DNA of 64,000 nt from Martelella sp. AD-3 (GCF_001578105.1 NZ_CP014275.1:434001-498000), one strand, 5' to 3'; positions 26,596-35,704 are shown, numbered from the stretch's first letter. A program made the numbers and translations. The notes: a model not told the origin generated them from the sequence alone.

Positions 26596-27369
26596 ATGCC
26601 GCATATGTTCGTCAACCGACCGCGTATACATGATTTCGTCGCTGACGATCCCGACAACAGAAAGAACTTCCGCTGGGAGACCATCAATGCCGCCGCCTAT
26701 CAGCTGGGCGGTCTGGTGTTCATCTTCGGCAGCATCTGTTTCTTCCCGGCGCTTTCCGCCTACGCCGATCTCGGCGCCTGGACCTTCTTTTTCGGTTCGC
26801 TGCTCTATCTCCTGGTCACCGGTCACGATCTGATCGAGGTGTTCATCCATGCCCGCGAGCGCGAGAGCGTTGCCACACTTTGGGACCGGCTGGAGTTCTG
26901 GGCGGCGTGGACCTATGTCGCCGGCACGCTGCTTTTCGTCGCCGGCAGCATCTTCTTCCTGTCGTCCGTCGGCTGGGAAACGGCCGGCGCCTGGTGTTTC
27001 ATCATCGGCAGCGTTCTGTTCGTCGGCGGCGCGGTCATCAACGTCATCCAGATCGTCCAGGCCGACGATCTCGTGACGCTTCAGATGATGAACCTGACCG
27101 CGGTCGCCTTCGTCGTCGGATCGACACTCTTCGCCGTCGCCTCGATCCCCTATCTCTGGGAGGTTTCGAGCCCTGCCGACGAGGTCAGGATCGACGGTTT
27201 TCTCGCCTGGCAGTATCTCGTCGGAAGCGGATTGTTCTTCATCGGCGGCCTGCTCAATTATCGCCGCGCCTACCGCATCGTGGCCCAGGCGCTCGGCAAG
27301 CCGACCCTCTATGCCAGCCATCCGATGAAGCCCCTGGCGCCGCGCAGGAAGAAGCCCTGGGAGCGCTAG
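26596..27369 (+). CDS. YrhK-domain membrane protein
   Basis: 257 residues with about six membrane spans arranged as three similar pairs (around 35-75, 100-145, 155-235). The pattern W-x(n)-A-Y-xx-G-xxxFxxGSIxFF is repeated (NAAAYQLGGLVFIFGSICFF, AAWTYVAGTLLFVAGSIFFL, AWQYLVGSGLFFIGGLLN), which is the YrhK-type module in tandem. Its function is unknown. It may be cotranscribed with the FMN glutamate-synthase-like gene 118 bp downstream. Confidence 0.8.
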   Translation: MPHMFVNRPRIHDFVADDPDNRKNFRWETINAAAYQLGGLVFIFGSICFFPALSAYADLGAWTFFFGSLLYLLVTGHDLIEVFIHARERESVATLWDRLEFWAAWTYVAGTLLFVAGSIFFLSSVGWETAGAWCFIIGSVLFVGGAVINVIQIVQADDLVTLQMMNLTAVAFVVGSTLFAVASIPYLWEVSSPADEVRIDGFLAWQYLVGSGLFFIGGLLNYRRAYRIVAQALGKPTLYASHPMKPLAPRRKKPWER

Positions 27370-27487
27370 TGCGCCCCGATCGACCTGCCGAACCCGCCTT
27401 GAGACAACACCTGAAATTGCAGAGACCGGCTAGCCAGAATGTAAGCGTTCTGCTAGCGCATGAGATAAGGAAAAGGGGGAAGTCTCG

Positions 27488-29104
27488 ATGGTTGACATGC
27501 TTTTGCGGTGCATCGTGCCGATCGCGGCCGCTTTCTTCACGGTTGTGGCGCTCGCGACGGGATGGTTCTGGATCCTCTTGTTCACGGTTCCGGCTCTGGC
27601 GGTCTCGGCTTATGACTGGTTCCAGTCGTCATGGACAATTACCCGCAACTATCCCGTTCTGGGTCGCATCCGCTGGATGGCTCTTTCGCTGCGTCCCTTC
27701 ATCCGCGCCTATGCGGTTGAGGACGATACCCATGGGACGCCCTATTCCTATGCGGCGCGCGAACTGATCAAGACGCGCTCGCACGGGCTTCCCGATACCA
27801 TTCCCTTCGGGACGGAACTCGAACTCTATTCCGATCCGCATCACTGGATTTCCCATTCCATGGCGCCGGAGCGTAATCCGGATCTCTCACCGCGCATCAT
27901 GGTCGGCAACGCGCAGGCGTCGAAGCCCTATTCGGCCTCGATCCTCAACATCTCGGCGATGAGTTTCGGCGCGCTGTCGGCCAATGCCGTCAAGGCGATG
28001 AACATCGGCGCGCGCGACGGCGGCTTTTATCAGGATACCGGCGAGGGCGGTCTGAGCCGTCATCACCTGGAGCATGGCGGCGATCTCGTCTGGGAGATCG
28101 GTTCGGGCTATTTCGGCGCGCGCGACAAGGACGGCCGGTTCGATCCGGAGATGTTCCGCGACAAGGCGGCGAACGACGCGGTGAAGATGACCGAGATCAA
28201 GGTCAGCCAGGGCGCCAAGCCCGGGCATGGCGGCATGCTTCTGGGCTCCAAGGTGACGCCCGAAATCGCCGAGGTCCGCGGTGTTCCGGTCTATCAGAAC
28301 TGTCTGTCGCCGCGCGGCCACTCCGCCTTCTCGACGCCCGCGCAGATGCTGCATTTTGCCGCCACGATGCGCGAGCTCTCCGGCGGCAAGCCGGTCGGGA
28401 TCAAGTTCTGCGTGGGGCAGCCGCACGAGCCTTTCGCGCTCGTCAAGGCGATGCTCACGACCGGCATCTATCCCGACTTCATCGTCATCGACGGGGCGGA
28501 GGGCGGCACGGGCGCCGCGCCGCTGGAACTTGCCGACTGGGTCGGCATGCCGCTCTGGGACGGGCTGGTGCTGATGCGCAACGCCCTCGTCGGCGCGGGC
28601 GTGAAGAAACATGTGCGGCTTGCGGCCAGCGGCAAGGTGTTCTCCGGCATGGGGCTTGCCCACAACCTCGCCCTTGGCGCGGACTGGTGCAACGCCGCGC
28701 GCGCCTTCATGATGTCTGTCGGCTGCATCCAGGCCCAGCGCTGTCACACCGGCACCTGTCCCACCGGCGTGACCACCCAGGACAAGTGGCGCCAGCGCGC
28801 GCTCGTGCCGGAGGAACAGGGGCATCACGCCGCCCGGTTCCACAAGAAGACGCTCGAGGCGCTGGCCGATATCGTCGCCGCCTGCGGCTTTGCCCATCCC
28901 CAGGACCTTCAGCCGCACCACATCATGCACCGCATCGGCTCGCATGATTCCGTGCCGCTCGACAAGCTTCATCCCTTCCTCGCCGAAGGCGTGTTGTTGT
29001 CGGATCCGGACTCGACGATCTATGCCGACTGGTGGCGCGCGGCAAGTTCCGACAGTTTCCGTCCCGTGGAGGACCTCGTTCGCATCAGGGCGAACAACGG
29101 CTAG
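27488..29104 (+). CDS. FMN-binding glutamate-synthase-family protein, membrane-anchored
   Basis: 538 residues. Two hydrophobic N-terminal segments (about 5-40) anchor it, followed by the GltB central/FMN barrel (SMSFGALSANAVKAMNIGA, TGEGGLS, KPGHGGMLLGSKVTPEIAEVRGV, IDGAEGGTGAAPLE). The Fe-S cysteines lie in CIQAQRCHTGTCPTG. The glutaminase domain and beta domain of true glutamate synthase are absent, so it is not GOGAT by itself. Relatives are annotated as GltS-domain or NADH-dependent FMN oxidoreductases of unknown role. The GGGGAAG site supports ATG 27488. Confidence 0.88.
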   Translation: MVDMLLRCIVPIAAAFFTVVALATGWFWILLFTVPALAVSAYDWFQSSWTITRNYPVLGRIRWMALSLRPFIRAYAVEDDTHGTPYSYAARELIKTRSHGLPDTIPFGTELELYSDPHHWISHSMAPERNPDLSPRIMVGNAQASKPYSASILNISAMSFGALSANAVKAMNIGARDGGFYQDTGEGGLSRHHLEHGGDLVWEIGSGYFGARDKDGRFDPEMFRDKAANDAVKMTEIKVSQGAKPGHGGMLLGSKVTPEIAEVRGVPVYQNCLSPRGHSAFSTPAQMLHFAATMRELSGGKPVGIKFCVGQPHEPFALVKAMLTTGIYPDFIVIDGAEGGTGAAPLELADWVGMPLWDGLVLMRNALVGAGVKKHVRLAASGKVFSGMGLAHNLALGADWCNAARAFMMSVGCIQAQRCHTGTCPTGVTTQDKWRQRALVPEEQGHHAARFHKKTLEALADIVAACGFAHPQDLQPHHIMHRIGSHDSVPLDKLHPFLAEGVLLSDPDSTIYADWWRAASSDSFRPVEDLVRIRANNG

Positions 29105-29214
29105 GAATGTGTGATCATTCTTTTATCGCAATGGAGGAGAATTCTCTCTTTCATACGGGTTGATCCGCGCCTTCACGTCAGCGCCAGAAACTGACGGAAC
29201 GGCGCGCAAAGCGA

Positions 29215-29244
29215 TTGACTTGAAACGGCGTGCGCATGAATACT
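29215..29244 (+). promoter_or_regulatory. Possible sigma70-type promoter for the APC permease gene
   Basis: TTGACT (29215-29220), an 18-bp spacer, then AATACT (29239-29244) lies about 90 bp upstream of the permease start. The match is reasonable but rests on hexamers alone. Confidence 0.35.
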
Positions 29245-29336
29245 TAAGATTGTGAGTATATACATTCGCTGCGGTGTGCCAGCAGGGGTGGCCGGCTGCA
29301 TTCAGTGAAGCGCGTTAAGCTAGGGGAACATAAAAA

Positions 29337-30944
29337 ATGGCAATGCGACGCGAAATCGGCCTGATCGGCCTGACGTTTGTCGCCGTGGGCGGCGTTTTGG
29401 GATCGGGATGGCTCTTTGCGCCGCTCGATACGGCCCAACTGGCGGGACCGGCCTCCATTATCTCATGGTTGATCGGGGCAGTGGCGATGCTGCTGATCGC
29501 CCTGACCTATGCGGAAAATTCCACGCTCTTTCCGATCGCGGGCGGTATCGCCCGCATTCCGCAGTTCTCCCACGGCCGGCTTCTGGCGCTGGCCATGGGG
29601 TGGAGCGCGTGGGTCGGCTACTGCACGACGGCGCCGATCGAGGTGAAGGCCTCTCTCGGCTATGCCTCGTCCTATCTTCCGTGGCTGACCAACGCCACCG
29701 GCGGCCTGACCTTTTCGGGCTACATCGCGGCCGCGATCTTCCTTGCCGTGCTCACGGTGGTGAACGTGTTCGGCGTTGCCTGGTTCGCCCGCATCAACAC
29801 GACGATGACCTGGTTCAAGCTGATCGTGCCGGTGATCTTCATCGTCGTTGTGGTCGCCGCGCGGTTCGAGCCGTCAAACTTCACCGCCGCCGGCGGCTTC
29901 GCGCCCTATGGCGTTCCCGGCATCTTCGCCGCCGTTTCGACAGGCGGCGTGGTTTTCGCCTTCATCGGCTTCCGTCACGCCATTGACCTTGCGGGCGAGG
30001 TGAAGAACGCGCAGCGGGTGATCCCGCTGGCGCTGATCCTCTCCGTCCTGATCTGCCTTGCGATCTATCTCGGCCTGCAGATCGCCTTTGTCGGCGCCAT
30101 CGACCCGACCTCGCTTGCCAGCGGCTGGCACACGATCGAATCGAGCCATGAACTCGGTCCGCTCGGCGCGCTTGCCACCTCCATCGGCGTCTTGTGGCTG
30201 CTCAGCATGCTGAATGTCGCCGCCGTGATCTCGCCGGCCGGCAGCGGGCTCGTCTCGGTCAGCTCGAATGCCCGCCTGGCGCTTGCCATGTCGAACAACG
30301 GCGTGTTCCCGCGCCTGTTCGCCAAGCTGAACGAATACGGCGTGCCGCTCTGGGGCCTGATCCTCAACTATGTGGTCGCGCTTTTGATGCTGATCATCCT
30401 GCCCTTCCAGGAAATCCTGGCGCTCAACAGCGCGGCGGTGGTGCTGTCCTTCATCGCCGGTCCGGTGTCCATGGTGGCCTTCCGCTATCTCGCGCCGAAT
30501 GCCCGCCGTCCCTTCGTGGTGCCCGCGGCCGGCGTCATCGGGGCGCTTGCCTTCATGATCGCGACGCTGATGATCTACTGGTCGGGCTGGAGCACGATCT
30601 GGGTTCTGCTTGTGTTGCTGTTCATCGGCGCGGCGCTGTTTTTCCTGCGCCTGGCGGTGATCGGCCGGGAGGATCTGGAACCGATGAGCGCCGCGTGGTT
30701 CGGGGTCTACATGGCCGGCGTCGCCATCATCTCCTATCTCGGCGGTTATGGCGGCGGACTCGGCGTCATTCCGCATCCGGTCGATTCGATCGTGGCGGCC
30801 CTGTTCTCGCTTGCCGTCTTCCTGATGGCGGTGCGCGGACGGATCTCGCAGGACATTTTCGACCGCTTCCGCCGCGAACAGCACGATATCGAGTTGCAGG
30901 AATATGGCGGCGCCGATGTCGAGGATGTCATGACGCGCGAGTAA
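29337..30944 (+). CDS. APC-superfamily amino acid permease
   Basis: 535 residues with about 12-14 membrane spans. The N-terminus EIGLIGLTFVAVGGVLGSGWLFAP is the conserved first helix with the GxG substrate-binding unwound segment of APC transporters. Helix 6 is GVVFAFIGFRHAIDLAGEVKNAQRVIP, also family-typical. A C-terminal cytoplasmic tail (about 500-535) is charged. Import of an amino acid or amine by proton symport is inferred; the substrate is unknown. AGGGGA upstream supports the start. A terminator follows. Confidence 0.9.
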   Translation: MAMRREIGLIGLTFVAVGGVLGSGWLFAPLDTAQLAGPASIISWLIGAVAMLLIALTYAENSTLFPIAGGIARIPQFSHGRLLALAMGWSAWVGYCTTAPIEVKASLGYASSYLPWLTNATGGLTFSGYIAAAIFLAVLTVVNVFGVAWFARINTTMTWFKLIVPVIFIVVVVAARFEPSNFTAAGGFAPYGVPGIFAAVSTGGVVFAFIGFRHAIDLAGEVKNAQRVIPLALILSVLICLAIYLGLQIAFVGAIDPTSLASGWHTIESSHELGPLGALATSIGVLWLLSMLNVAAVISPAGSGLVSVSSNARLALAMSNNGVFPRLFAKLNEYGVPLWGLILNYVVALLMLIILPFQEILALNSAAVVLSFIAGPVSMVAFRYLAPNARRPFVVPAAGVIGALAFMIATLMIYWSGWSTIWVLLVLLFIGAALFFLRLAVIGREDLEPMSAAWFGVYMAGVAIISYLGGYGGGLGVIPHPVDSIVAALFSLAVFLMAVRGRISQDIFDRFRREQHDIELQEYGGADVEDVMTRE

Positions 30945-30974
30945 TCCGGGCGCCTGCCGAATGGGCTTTCATAC

Positions 30975-31009
30975 GCCGCCCTTTCCTTGAGCGGGGAGGG
31001 CGGCTTTTT
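30975..31009 (+). terminator. Intrinsic terminator of the APC permease gene
   Basis: An 8-bp stem, GCCGCCCT / AGGGCGGC, with a 14-nt loop, followed by five T residues, starts 30 nt after the permease stop. Confidence 0.8.
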
Positions 31010-31019
31010 CCTGCCGCTC

Positions 31020-31412
31020 TCAATGGCGGGAGCGGTCCTCATAGGGGGAATCGAGCGAGAAGGGCGGAATGGCCACCTGCAGCAGGCGGTTGTCGCCGGT
31101 GCGGGCCACATAATGGCCGACCATGATGCCGGACGCGGTGTCGAGCGGGGCGGCCGACTGGTAGGAGAACCGTTCGCCGCTGGCCAGAACCGGCTGCTTG
31201 CCGGCAACGCCCGGCCCGTTGACGATCTCGACGATCCCGTCGGCATTGGTGATGGTCCAGTGACGGGCGACGATCTGGACATCGACCGCGCCGTGATTGA
31301 CGATCTCGATGTCATAGGCCCAGACGAACTGGTTCTCCGCCGGAGCGGAATGCTCGTCCAGAAAACGGGTTTCCACCCTGACCTCGATCTCGTCCGTCGT
31401 CACGCTTTGCAA
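31020..31412 (-). CDS. apaG: ApaG-domain protein
   Basis: 130 residues, the usual ApaG length, when read from a TTG start at 31412; this has a GGGAG site 7 nt upstream. A GTG three codons later is the alternative, and no ATG fits. The single ApaG beta-sandwich domain is clear: VETRFLDEHS, FVWAYDIEIVNHG, VQIVARHWTITNADG, then GPGVAGKQPVLASGERFSYQS and GIMVGHY. ApaG affects Co2+/Mg2+ tolerance in enterobacteria, but its molecular role is unclear. It follows metZ by 65 bp in the same direction. Confidence 0.88.
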   Translation of the reverse strand: MQSVTTDEIEVRVETRFLDEHSAPAENQFVWAYDIEIVNHGAVDVQIVARHWTITNADGIVEIVNGPGVAGKQPVLASGERFSYQSAAPLDTASGIMVGHYVARTGDNRLLQVAIPPFSLDSPYEDRSRH

Positions 31413-31477
31413 AAGCGGGCTCCCACTGGCCTCTCCGCCGGGACCTTTCGCCTCCGGCCGGTCTGCAATTCTGGCGC

Positions 31478-32662
31478 TTATGCCGGCAGTTTTGCAAGGG
31501 CCTGGGCAAAATCGTCGACCAGGTCGTCGGTATCCTCGATGCCGGCGGAAAACCGGATCGTGCCGCCGGAAATGCCGAGCTCGGCGCGTGCCTCGTCGGA
31601 GAGGTTCTTGTGCGTCGTCGTCGCCGGATGGGTGATCAGGCTCTTGGCATCGCCGAGATTGTTGGAAATCGAGACGATATCGAGTGCATCCTGCAGCGCA
31701 AAGGCCGCATCCTTGCCGCCCTTCAGTTCGAAGGCGATGAGCGACGACCCCGCAGTCATCTGCTTCTTGATGATGTCGGCCTGGGGGTGGTCTGCGCGGC
31801 CGGGGTAGATCACGCGGGCGACCTGTTTCTGGTCGGCGAGGAAATCCGCGATCTTTCCGGCGCTTTCCGTCTGCTGGCGAACGCGCAGCGGGAAGGTCTC
31901 CAGCCCCTTCATCAACAGCCAGGCGTTGAAGGGCGAAAGGGCAGGGCCGGTATGGCGGAAATAGTCCTGCAGTTCCTCCTCGATCCACCTTTTCGACGAC
32001 AGGATGACGCCGCCGAGGCACCGGCCCTGTCCGTCAATATGCTTGGTCGCCGAATAGACGACGACATCGGCGCCGAGTTCCAGCGGCTTCTGGTAAAGCG
32101 CGGTGGCGAACACATTGTCGACGACGAGGCGGGCGCCGGCCTGGTGCGCGAGATCGGCAACGCCGGCGATGTCGACCACTTCCAGCGTCGGATTGGTCGG
32201 GCTCTCGATGAAGAACAGCTTTGTGTTCGGACGGATGGCGGCCTCGAAGGCGGCGAGGTCGCGCCCGTCAACGAGCGTGCAGTCGATGCCGTATTTCGGC
32301 GCGAGCGTTTCCACGACCCAGCGGCAGGAGCCGAAGAGCGCGCGGCCGGCGACGATATGGTCGCCGGCCTTCAGCTGGCAGAGGATGGCGGCGGAAACGG
32401 CAGCCATGCCGGAGGCCGTGGCGCGGGCGTCCTCCGCTCCCTCGAGTGCGCACATGCGCTTTTCGAACATGTCATTGGTGGGGCTGCCGTAGCGGGCATA
32501 GATGAAACCGTCGTCCTCGCCCTTGAAACGGGCCTCGGCGGCGGCCGAATTCTCGTAGAGGAAGCCTTGCGTCATGAAGATGCCTTCGGACATCTCGCCA
32601 TACTGCGACCGCAGGCTTCCTGCATGAACGAGCTTGGTTTGCGGACGCCAGGACTTCTTCAT
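31478..32662 (-). CDS. metZ: O-succinylhomoserine sulfhydrylase
   Basis: PLP enzyme that makes homocysteine from O-succinyl- (or O-acetyl-) homoserine and sulfide, in methionine synthesis. 394 residues. ATG 32662 is preferred over ATG 32668 because GGAG then sits 8 nt away. PLP-binding Lys207 lies in YSATKHIDGQGR, and the Cys/Met-metabolism family motifs SPTNPTLEVVDI and SLGDAKSL-like (NLGDAKSLITHPATTTH) are present. The gene is preceded by a SAM-II riboswitch and a terminator, which confirms a methionine role and indicates SAM repression. Confidence 0.94.
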   Translation of the reverse strand: MKKSWRPQTKLVHAGSLRSQYGEMSEGIFMTQGFLYENSAAAEARFKGEDDGFIYARYGSPTNDMFEKRMCALEGAEDARATASGMAAVSAAILCQLKAGDHIVAGRALFGSCRWVVETLAPKYGIDCTLVDGRDLAAFEAAIRPNTKLFFIESPTNPTLEVVDIAGVADLAHQAGARLVVDNVFATALYQKPLELGADVVVYSATKHIDGQGRCLGGVILSSKRWIEEELQDYFRHTGPALSPFNAWLLMKGLETFPLRVRQQTESAGKIADFLADQKQVARVIYPGRADHPQADIIKKQMTAGSSLIAFELKGGKDAAFALQDALDIVSISNNLGDAKSLITHPATTTHKNLSDEARAELGISGGTIRFSAGIEDTDDLVDDFAQALAKLPA

Positions 32663-32678
32663 TTTCATCTCTCCAAAC

Positions 32679-32706
32679 AAAAAAACCGGTCGCTAAGGGA
32701 CCGGTT
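32679..32706 (-). terminator. Intrinsic terminator between the SAM-II riboswitch and metZ
   Basis: On the minus strand AACCGGTC - CCTTAGC - GACCGGTT forms a perfect 8-bp stem (32699-32706 with 32684-32691), followed by TTTTT. It stands 17 nt before the metZ start and directly after the riboswitch, so it is a premature terminator (attenuator). Confidence 0.85.
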
Positions 32707-32710
32707 ACCC

Positions 32711-32765
32711 GGCCTTTTAGCTACTTGTTTAACGTGGCTGCAAGCCGACCGGCCAAATCACCACG
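32711..32765 (-). ncRNA. SAM-II riboswitch (metA-type) upstream of metZ
   Basis: The minus strand carries the SAM-II pattern: P1 stem CGTGG/CCACG (32761-32765 with 32733-32737), a loop with TGATTT and CTTGCA, then TTAAACAAGTAGCTAAAAGG after the stem, which is the conserved pseudoknot tail. SAM-II riboswitches are known upstream of met genes in Rhizobiales. Binding of S-adenosylmethionine closes the pseudoknot. Here an intrinsic terminator follows at once, suggesting transcriptional control; the riboswitch loop repeats CCGGTC of the terminator. Confidence 0.9.
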
Positions 32766-32843
32766 GGGATAAGGCGGCATAATCCCTATAAGCGCTTGCG
32801 TCAATTCTGAAAGATTGGTTTTGTCGGCCAACAGGAGCAAAAC

Positions 32844-33932
32844 ATGTCCAAGACGCCCGGAATCCTGCCCGATCACGCCATTGCCGCACTGCTCGAGCAG
32901 AAAAATCTGACCACGACGAAGCCGCTGGATCGCGACCAGGTCCAGCCCGCAAGCCTCGACTTGCGCCTTGGCGCAAAAGCCTACCGGGTGCGCGCCAGTT
33001 TCCTGCCTGGTCCGCGCCACAGCGTTGCCGACAAGCTTTCGCGGCTTTCCATGCACGAGATCGACCTCTCGCAGGGCGCGGTTCTTGAAACGGGCTGCGT
33101 CTATATCGTCGAACTGATGGAGGGGCTCGCCCTGCCGGAGCATCTCTCCGCGTCAACCAACCCGAAGAGCTCGACCGGCAGGCTCGATATCTTCACCCGC
33201 GTGATCCCGGATTTCGCGCAGGAGTTCGATGTCATTCCTTCGGGCTATCGGGGACCGCTCTATCTGGAAATCTCGCCGCGCACCTTTCCGGTGATCGTGC
33301 GCCAGGGCTCGCGTCTCTCGCAGATCCGCTTTCGCTCCGGGCATTCGGCGCTTGGCGAAGACGCGCTGATGGCGCTGCATCGCGCCGAAACCCTGGTTGC
33401 CAGCGACATACCCAATATTTCCGACGGCGGCATTGCGTTGTCGATCGATCTTGAAGGCGAGGGGCTGGTCGGCTATCGCGGCAAGCACCATACCGGGGTC
33501 ATCGATGTCGACCGCAAGGCCGGCTACGACATTCTTGATTACTGGGAGCCCATTCAGGGGCGCGGCAAGGGCGAGCTGATCCTCGACCCGGACGAGTTCT
33601 ATATTCTTGTCTCGCGCGAGGCCGTGCACGTGCCGCCGCTTTTCGCCGCCGAGATGACGCCGTTCGACCCGCTGGTCGGCGAATTCCGCGTCCACTATGC
33701 GGGTTTTTTCGATCCGGGGTTCGGCCATGCGGAGGCCGGCGGCAGGGGCGCGCGCGCGGTGCTCGAGGTCAGAAGCCACGAGGTGCCCTTCATCCTGGAA
33801 CACGGCCAGATCGTCGGCCGCCTGGTTTACGAGCGCATGATGGATCCGCCGACGGCGCTCTACGGCTCCGGTCTCGGCTCGAACTACCAGGCCCAGGGCC
33901 TGAAACTGTCGAAACATTTCCGCGCAGGGTGA
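32844..33932 (+). CDS. dcd: 2'-deoxycytidine 5'-triphosphate deaminase, double-domain form
   Basis: Converts dCTP to dUTP for thymidylate synthesis. At 362 residues it is nearly twice the length of E. coli Dcd and is made of two dUTPase-fold halves, the form used by many alphaproteobacteria. The N-terminal half carries QVQPASLDLRLG and STNPKSSTGRLDIFTRVIPD; the C-terminal half carries ELILDPDEFYILVSREAVHVPP and the ending VPFILEHGQIVGRLVYERM. It diverges from metZ, with the riboswitch region between them. Confidence 0.9.
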   Translation: MSKTPGILPDHAIAALLEQKNLTTTKPLDRDQVQPASLDLRLGAKAYRVRASFLPGPRHSVADKLSRLSMHEIDLSQGAVLETGCVYIVELMEGLALPEHLSASTNPKSSTGRLDIFTRVIPDFAQEFDVIPSGYRGPLYLEISPRTFPVIVRQGSRLSQIRFRSGHSALGEDALMALHRAETLVASDIPNISDGGIALSIDLEGEGLVGYRGKHHTGVIDVDRKAGYDILDYWEPIQGRGKGELILDPDEFYILVSREAVHVPPLFAAEMTPFDPLVGEFRVHYAGFFDPGFGHAEAGGRGARAVLEVRSHEVPFILEHGQIVGRLVYERMMDPPTALYGSGLGSNYQAQGLKLSKHFRAG

Positions 33933-33988
33933 GAAGGCCCCGGAACGGGCGGAACGTCAAGGGTTGCGAGGCCGAGAAGGGAGGGCAC

Positions 33989-34012
33989 CCGGCGGGCGCC
34001 GCCGGCATTTTT
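33989..34012 (+). terminator. Intrinsic terminator of dcd
   Basis: A CCGGCGG / CCGCCGG stem with a 3-nt loop, followed after CA by TTTTT, lies between the convergent dcd and alpha-glucosidase genes. Confidence 0.75.
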
Positions 34013-34024
34013 GTCCGCTCCCCG

Positions 34025-35704
34025 TCAGGTCGCGGGCTTGAGCACCACTGCCTCCCAGGGCAGAAGCGTCAGCGCGTCATCGGCGATAGCCGCGCCACGG
34101 TCCTCCTCGTTGCTGAGGAGACCGGACGCCCCCTTCAGCGCCGCATGACGCCAGGTCACCGGTTCGTGCGAGAAGTTGATGGCCGTGACCAGACGGACGT
34201 CATCAAGCCTGCGCTCGAAGGCGAAGACCGTCTCGTGATCGGGCGCAAGATCTTCATAGGTGCCGTAGACGAGTGCAGGCGTTTCATGGCGCAGCGCAAT
34301 CAGCCGCCGGTAATGATGGTAGACCGAGCCTTGATCCGCCCGCGCGGCCGCGGCGTTGATCTCCAAATAATTCGGATTGACCGCAAGCCAGGGCTTTTGC
34401 GCCGTGGTGAAGCCGGCATTCGTTGAAGCATCCCATTGCATCGGCGTGCGGGCATGGTCGCGGCTCACCCTGTTGAGGTTCTCAAGAAGCTCCCCGGCGC
34501 TGACCTTGCCGGTCTCGACATGGTCCTGCCTGAGGCCCCGCACCTCGATATCGTCGAACTGGTCGAGATCGGTGAAGGGGTAGTTGACCATGCCGATCTC
34601 CTCACCCTGGTAGATGAAGGGCGTGCCGCGCATGGTCAGCATCATCGTTGCCAGCGCCTTGGCAGAGAGCTCGCGCCATTCCGGCGCCGGATCGCCGAAA
34701 TGGCTGACGGCGCGCGGCTGGTCGTGATTGCCGAGAAAGACGGTGTTCCAGCCGGTCATGCCCACCGCCTTGTCGAGCCGGTCGAAGGTGGCCTTCATGT
34801 CGGTGAGCTTGCGCGGCTTCCAGCGCCAGCCGTCACGATCGAGCATAACAACGGCGAAGTTGAAGATCATGTTGAGTTCGTTGCGGGCCTCGTCGACGAA
34901 AAGCGGCGTCTCGGCATCCGAAACGCCGGCCGCCTCGCCAACCGTCATGCAGTCATAATGCGACAGCACTTCGCGGTTCATCTCCTGCAGGTATTCGTGC
35001 AGGCGCGGCCCGGAAGCGTAGACGCGGCCCGGATCCTTCATCTCTTCCTCAGTCAGGTTCGGGAAGGCGAAATTCTTCGAGATGAACGGGATCACGTCCA
35101 TGCGGAAACCCGAGACGCCCTTGTCGAGCCAGAAGCGCATCAGGTCATAGACCTCGGCGCGGACTTTCTCGTTGTCCCAGTTCAGGTCCGGTTGTTTCTT
35201 CGCAAAATAATGCAGGTAGTAGTCGCCGGTGGCCGCATCCTTCTCCCAGGCGGAGCCGCCGAAATAGGATACGAAATTGTTGGGCACGCCCTTCGAGCCG
35301 TCGCGCCAGATGTAATAGTCGCGCTTGGCGCTGTCGCGCGAGGAGCGGCTTTCGACGAACCATTCATGCTCGTCGCTCGAGTGGTTGACCACGAGGTCGA
35401 TGATCAGCCGCATGCCGCGTTTCTTGATCTCGGCGAGCAGGCGGTCGAAGTCGGCCATGGTGCCGAATTCAGCCATCACCTTGCGATAGTCGCGGATGTC
35501 GTAGCCATTGTCGGCGTTCGGGCTGTCGAAATGCGGCGACAGCCAGATGACGTCGATACCGAGACCGGCGACATGGTCGAGCTTCTCGATAATGCCGGGA
35601 ATGTCGCCGATGCCGTCGCCATTGGAATCGGCGAAGGAGCGGGGATAGATCTGGTAGGCGACGGCCTCTTTCCACCAGTGTCTGCTTTGCGCGGGCTGCG
35701 GCAT
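34025..35704 (-). CDS. Alpha-glucosidase, GH13 family (AglA-like)
   Basis: A 559-residue cytoplasmic GH13 glucosidase that hydrolyses terminal alpha-glucosides such as sucrose, maltose or trehalulose. GH13 regions are clear: DLVVNHSSDEHEWF (region I), FRMDVIPF with the nucleophile Asp (region II), the acid/base Glu in MTVGEAAGV (region III) and FLGNHDQPR (region IV). QIYPRSFADSNGDGIGDIPGI is the usual N-terminus. In rhizobia such genes usually accompany the aglEFGK importer, but none is adjacent here, so it is stand-alone. Confidence 0.92.
   Translation of the reverse strand: MPQPAQSRHWWKEAVAYQIYPRSFADSNGDGIGDIPGIIEKLDHVAGLGIDVIWLSPHFDSPNADNGYDIRDYRKVMAEFGTMADFDRLLAEIKKRGMRLIIDLVVNHSSDEHEWFVESRSSRDSAKRDYYIWRDGSKGVPNNFVSYFGGSAWEKDAATGDYYLHYFAKKQPDLNWDNEKVRAEVYDLMRFWLDKGVSGFRMDVIPFISKNFAFPNLTEEEMKDPGRVYASGPRLHEYLQEMNREVLSHYDCMTVGEAAGVSDAETPLFVDEARNELNMIFNFAVVMLDRDGWRWKPRKLTDMKATFDRLDKAVGMTGWNTVFLGNHDQPRAVSHFGDPAPEWRELSAKALATMMLTMRGTPFIYQGEEIGMVNYPFTDLDQFDDIEVRGLRQDHVETGKVSAGELLENLNRVSRDHARTPMQWDASTNAGFTTAQKPWLAVNPNYLEINAAAARADQGSVYHHYRRLIALRHETPALVYGTYEDLAPDHETVFAFERRLDDVRLVTAINFSHEPVTWRHAALKGASGLLSNEEDRGAAIADDALTLLPWEAVVLKPAT

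Noticed and set aside
27488..29104. Assignment as gltB (glutamate synthase large subunit)
   Set aside because: It has only the FMN barrel and Fe-S region at 538 residues; the glutaminase and beta-helix domains are missing and an N-terminal membrane anchor is present.
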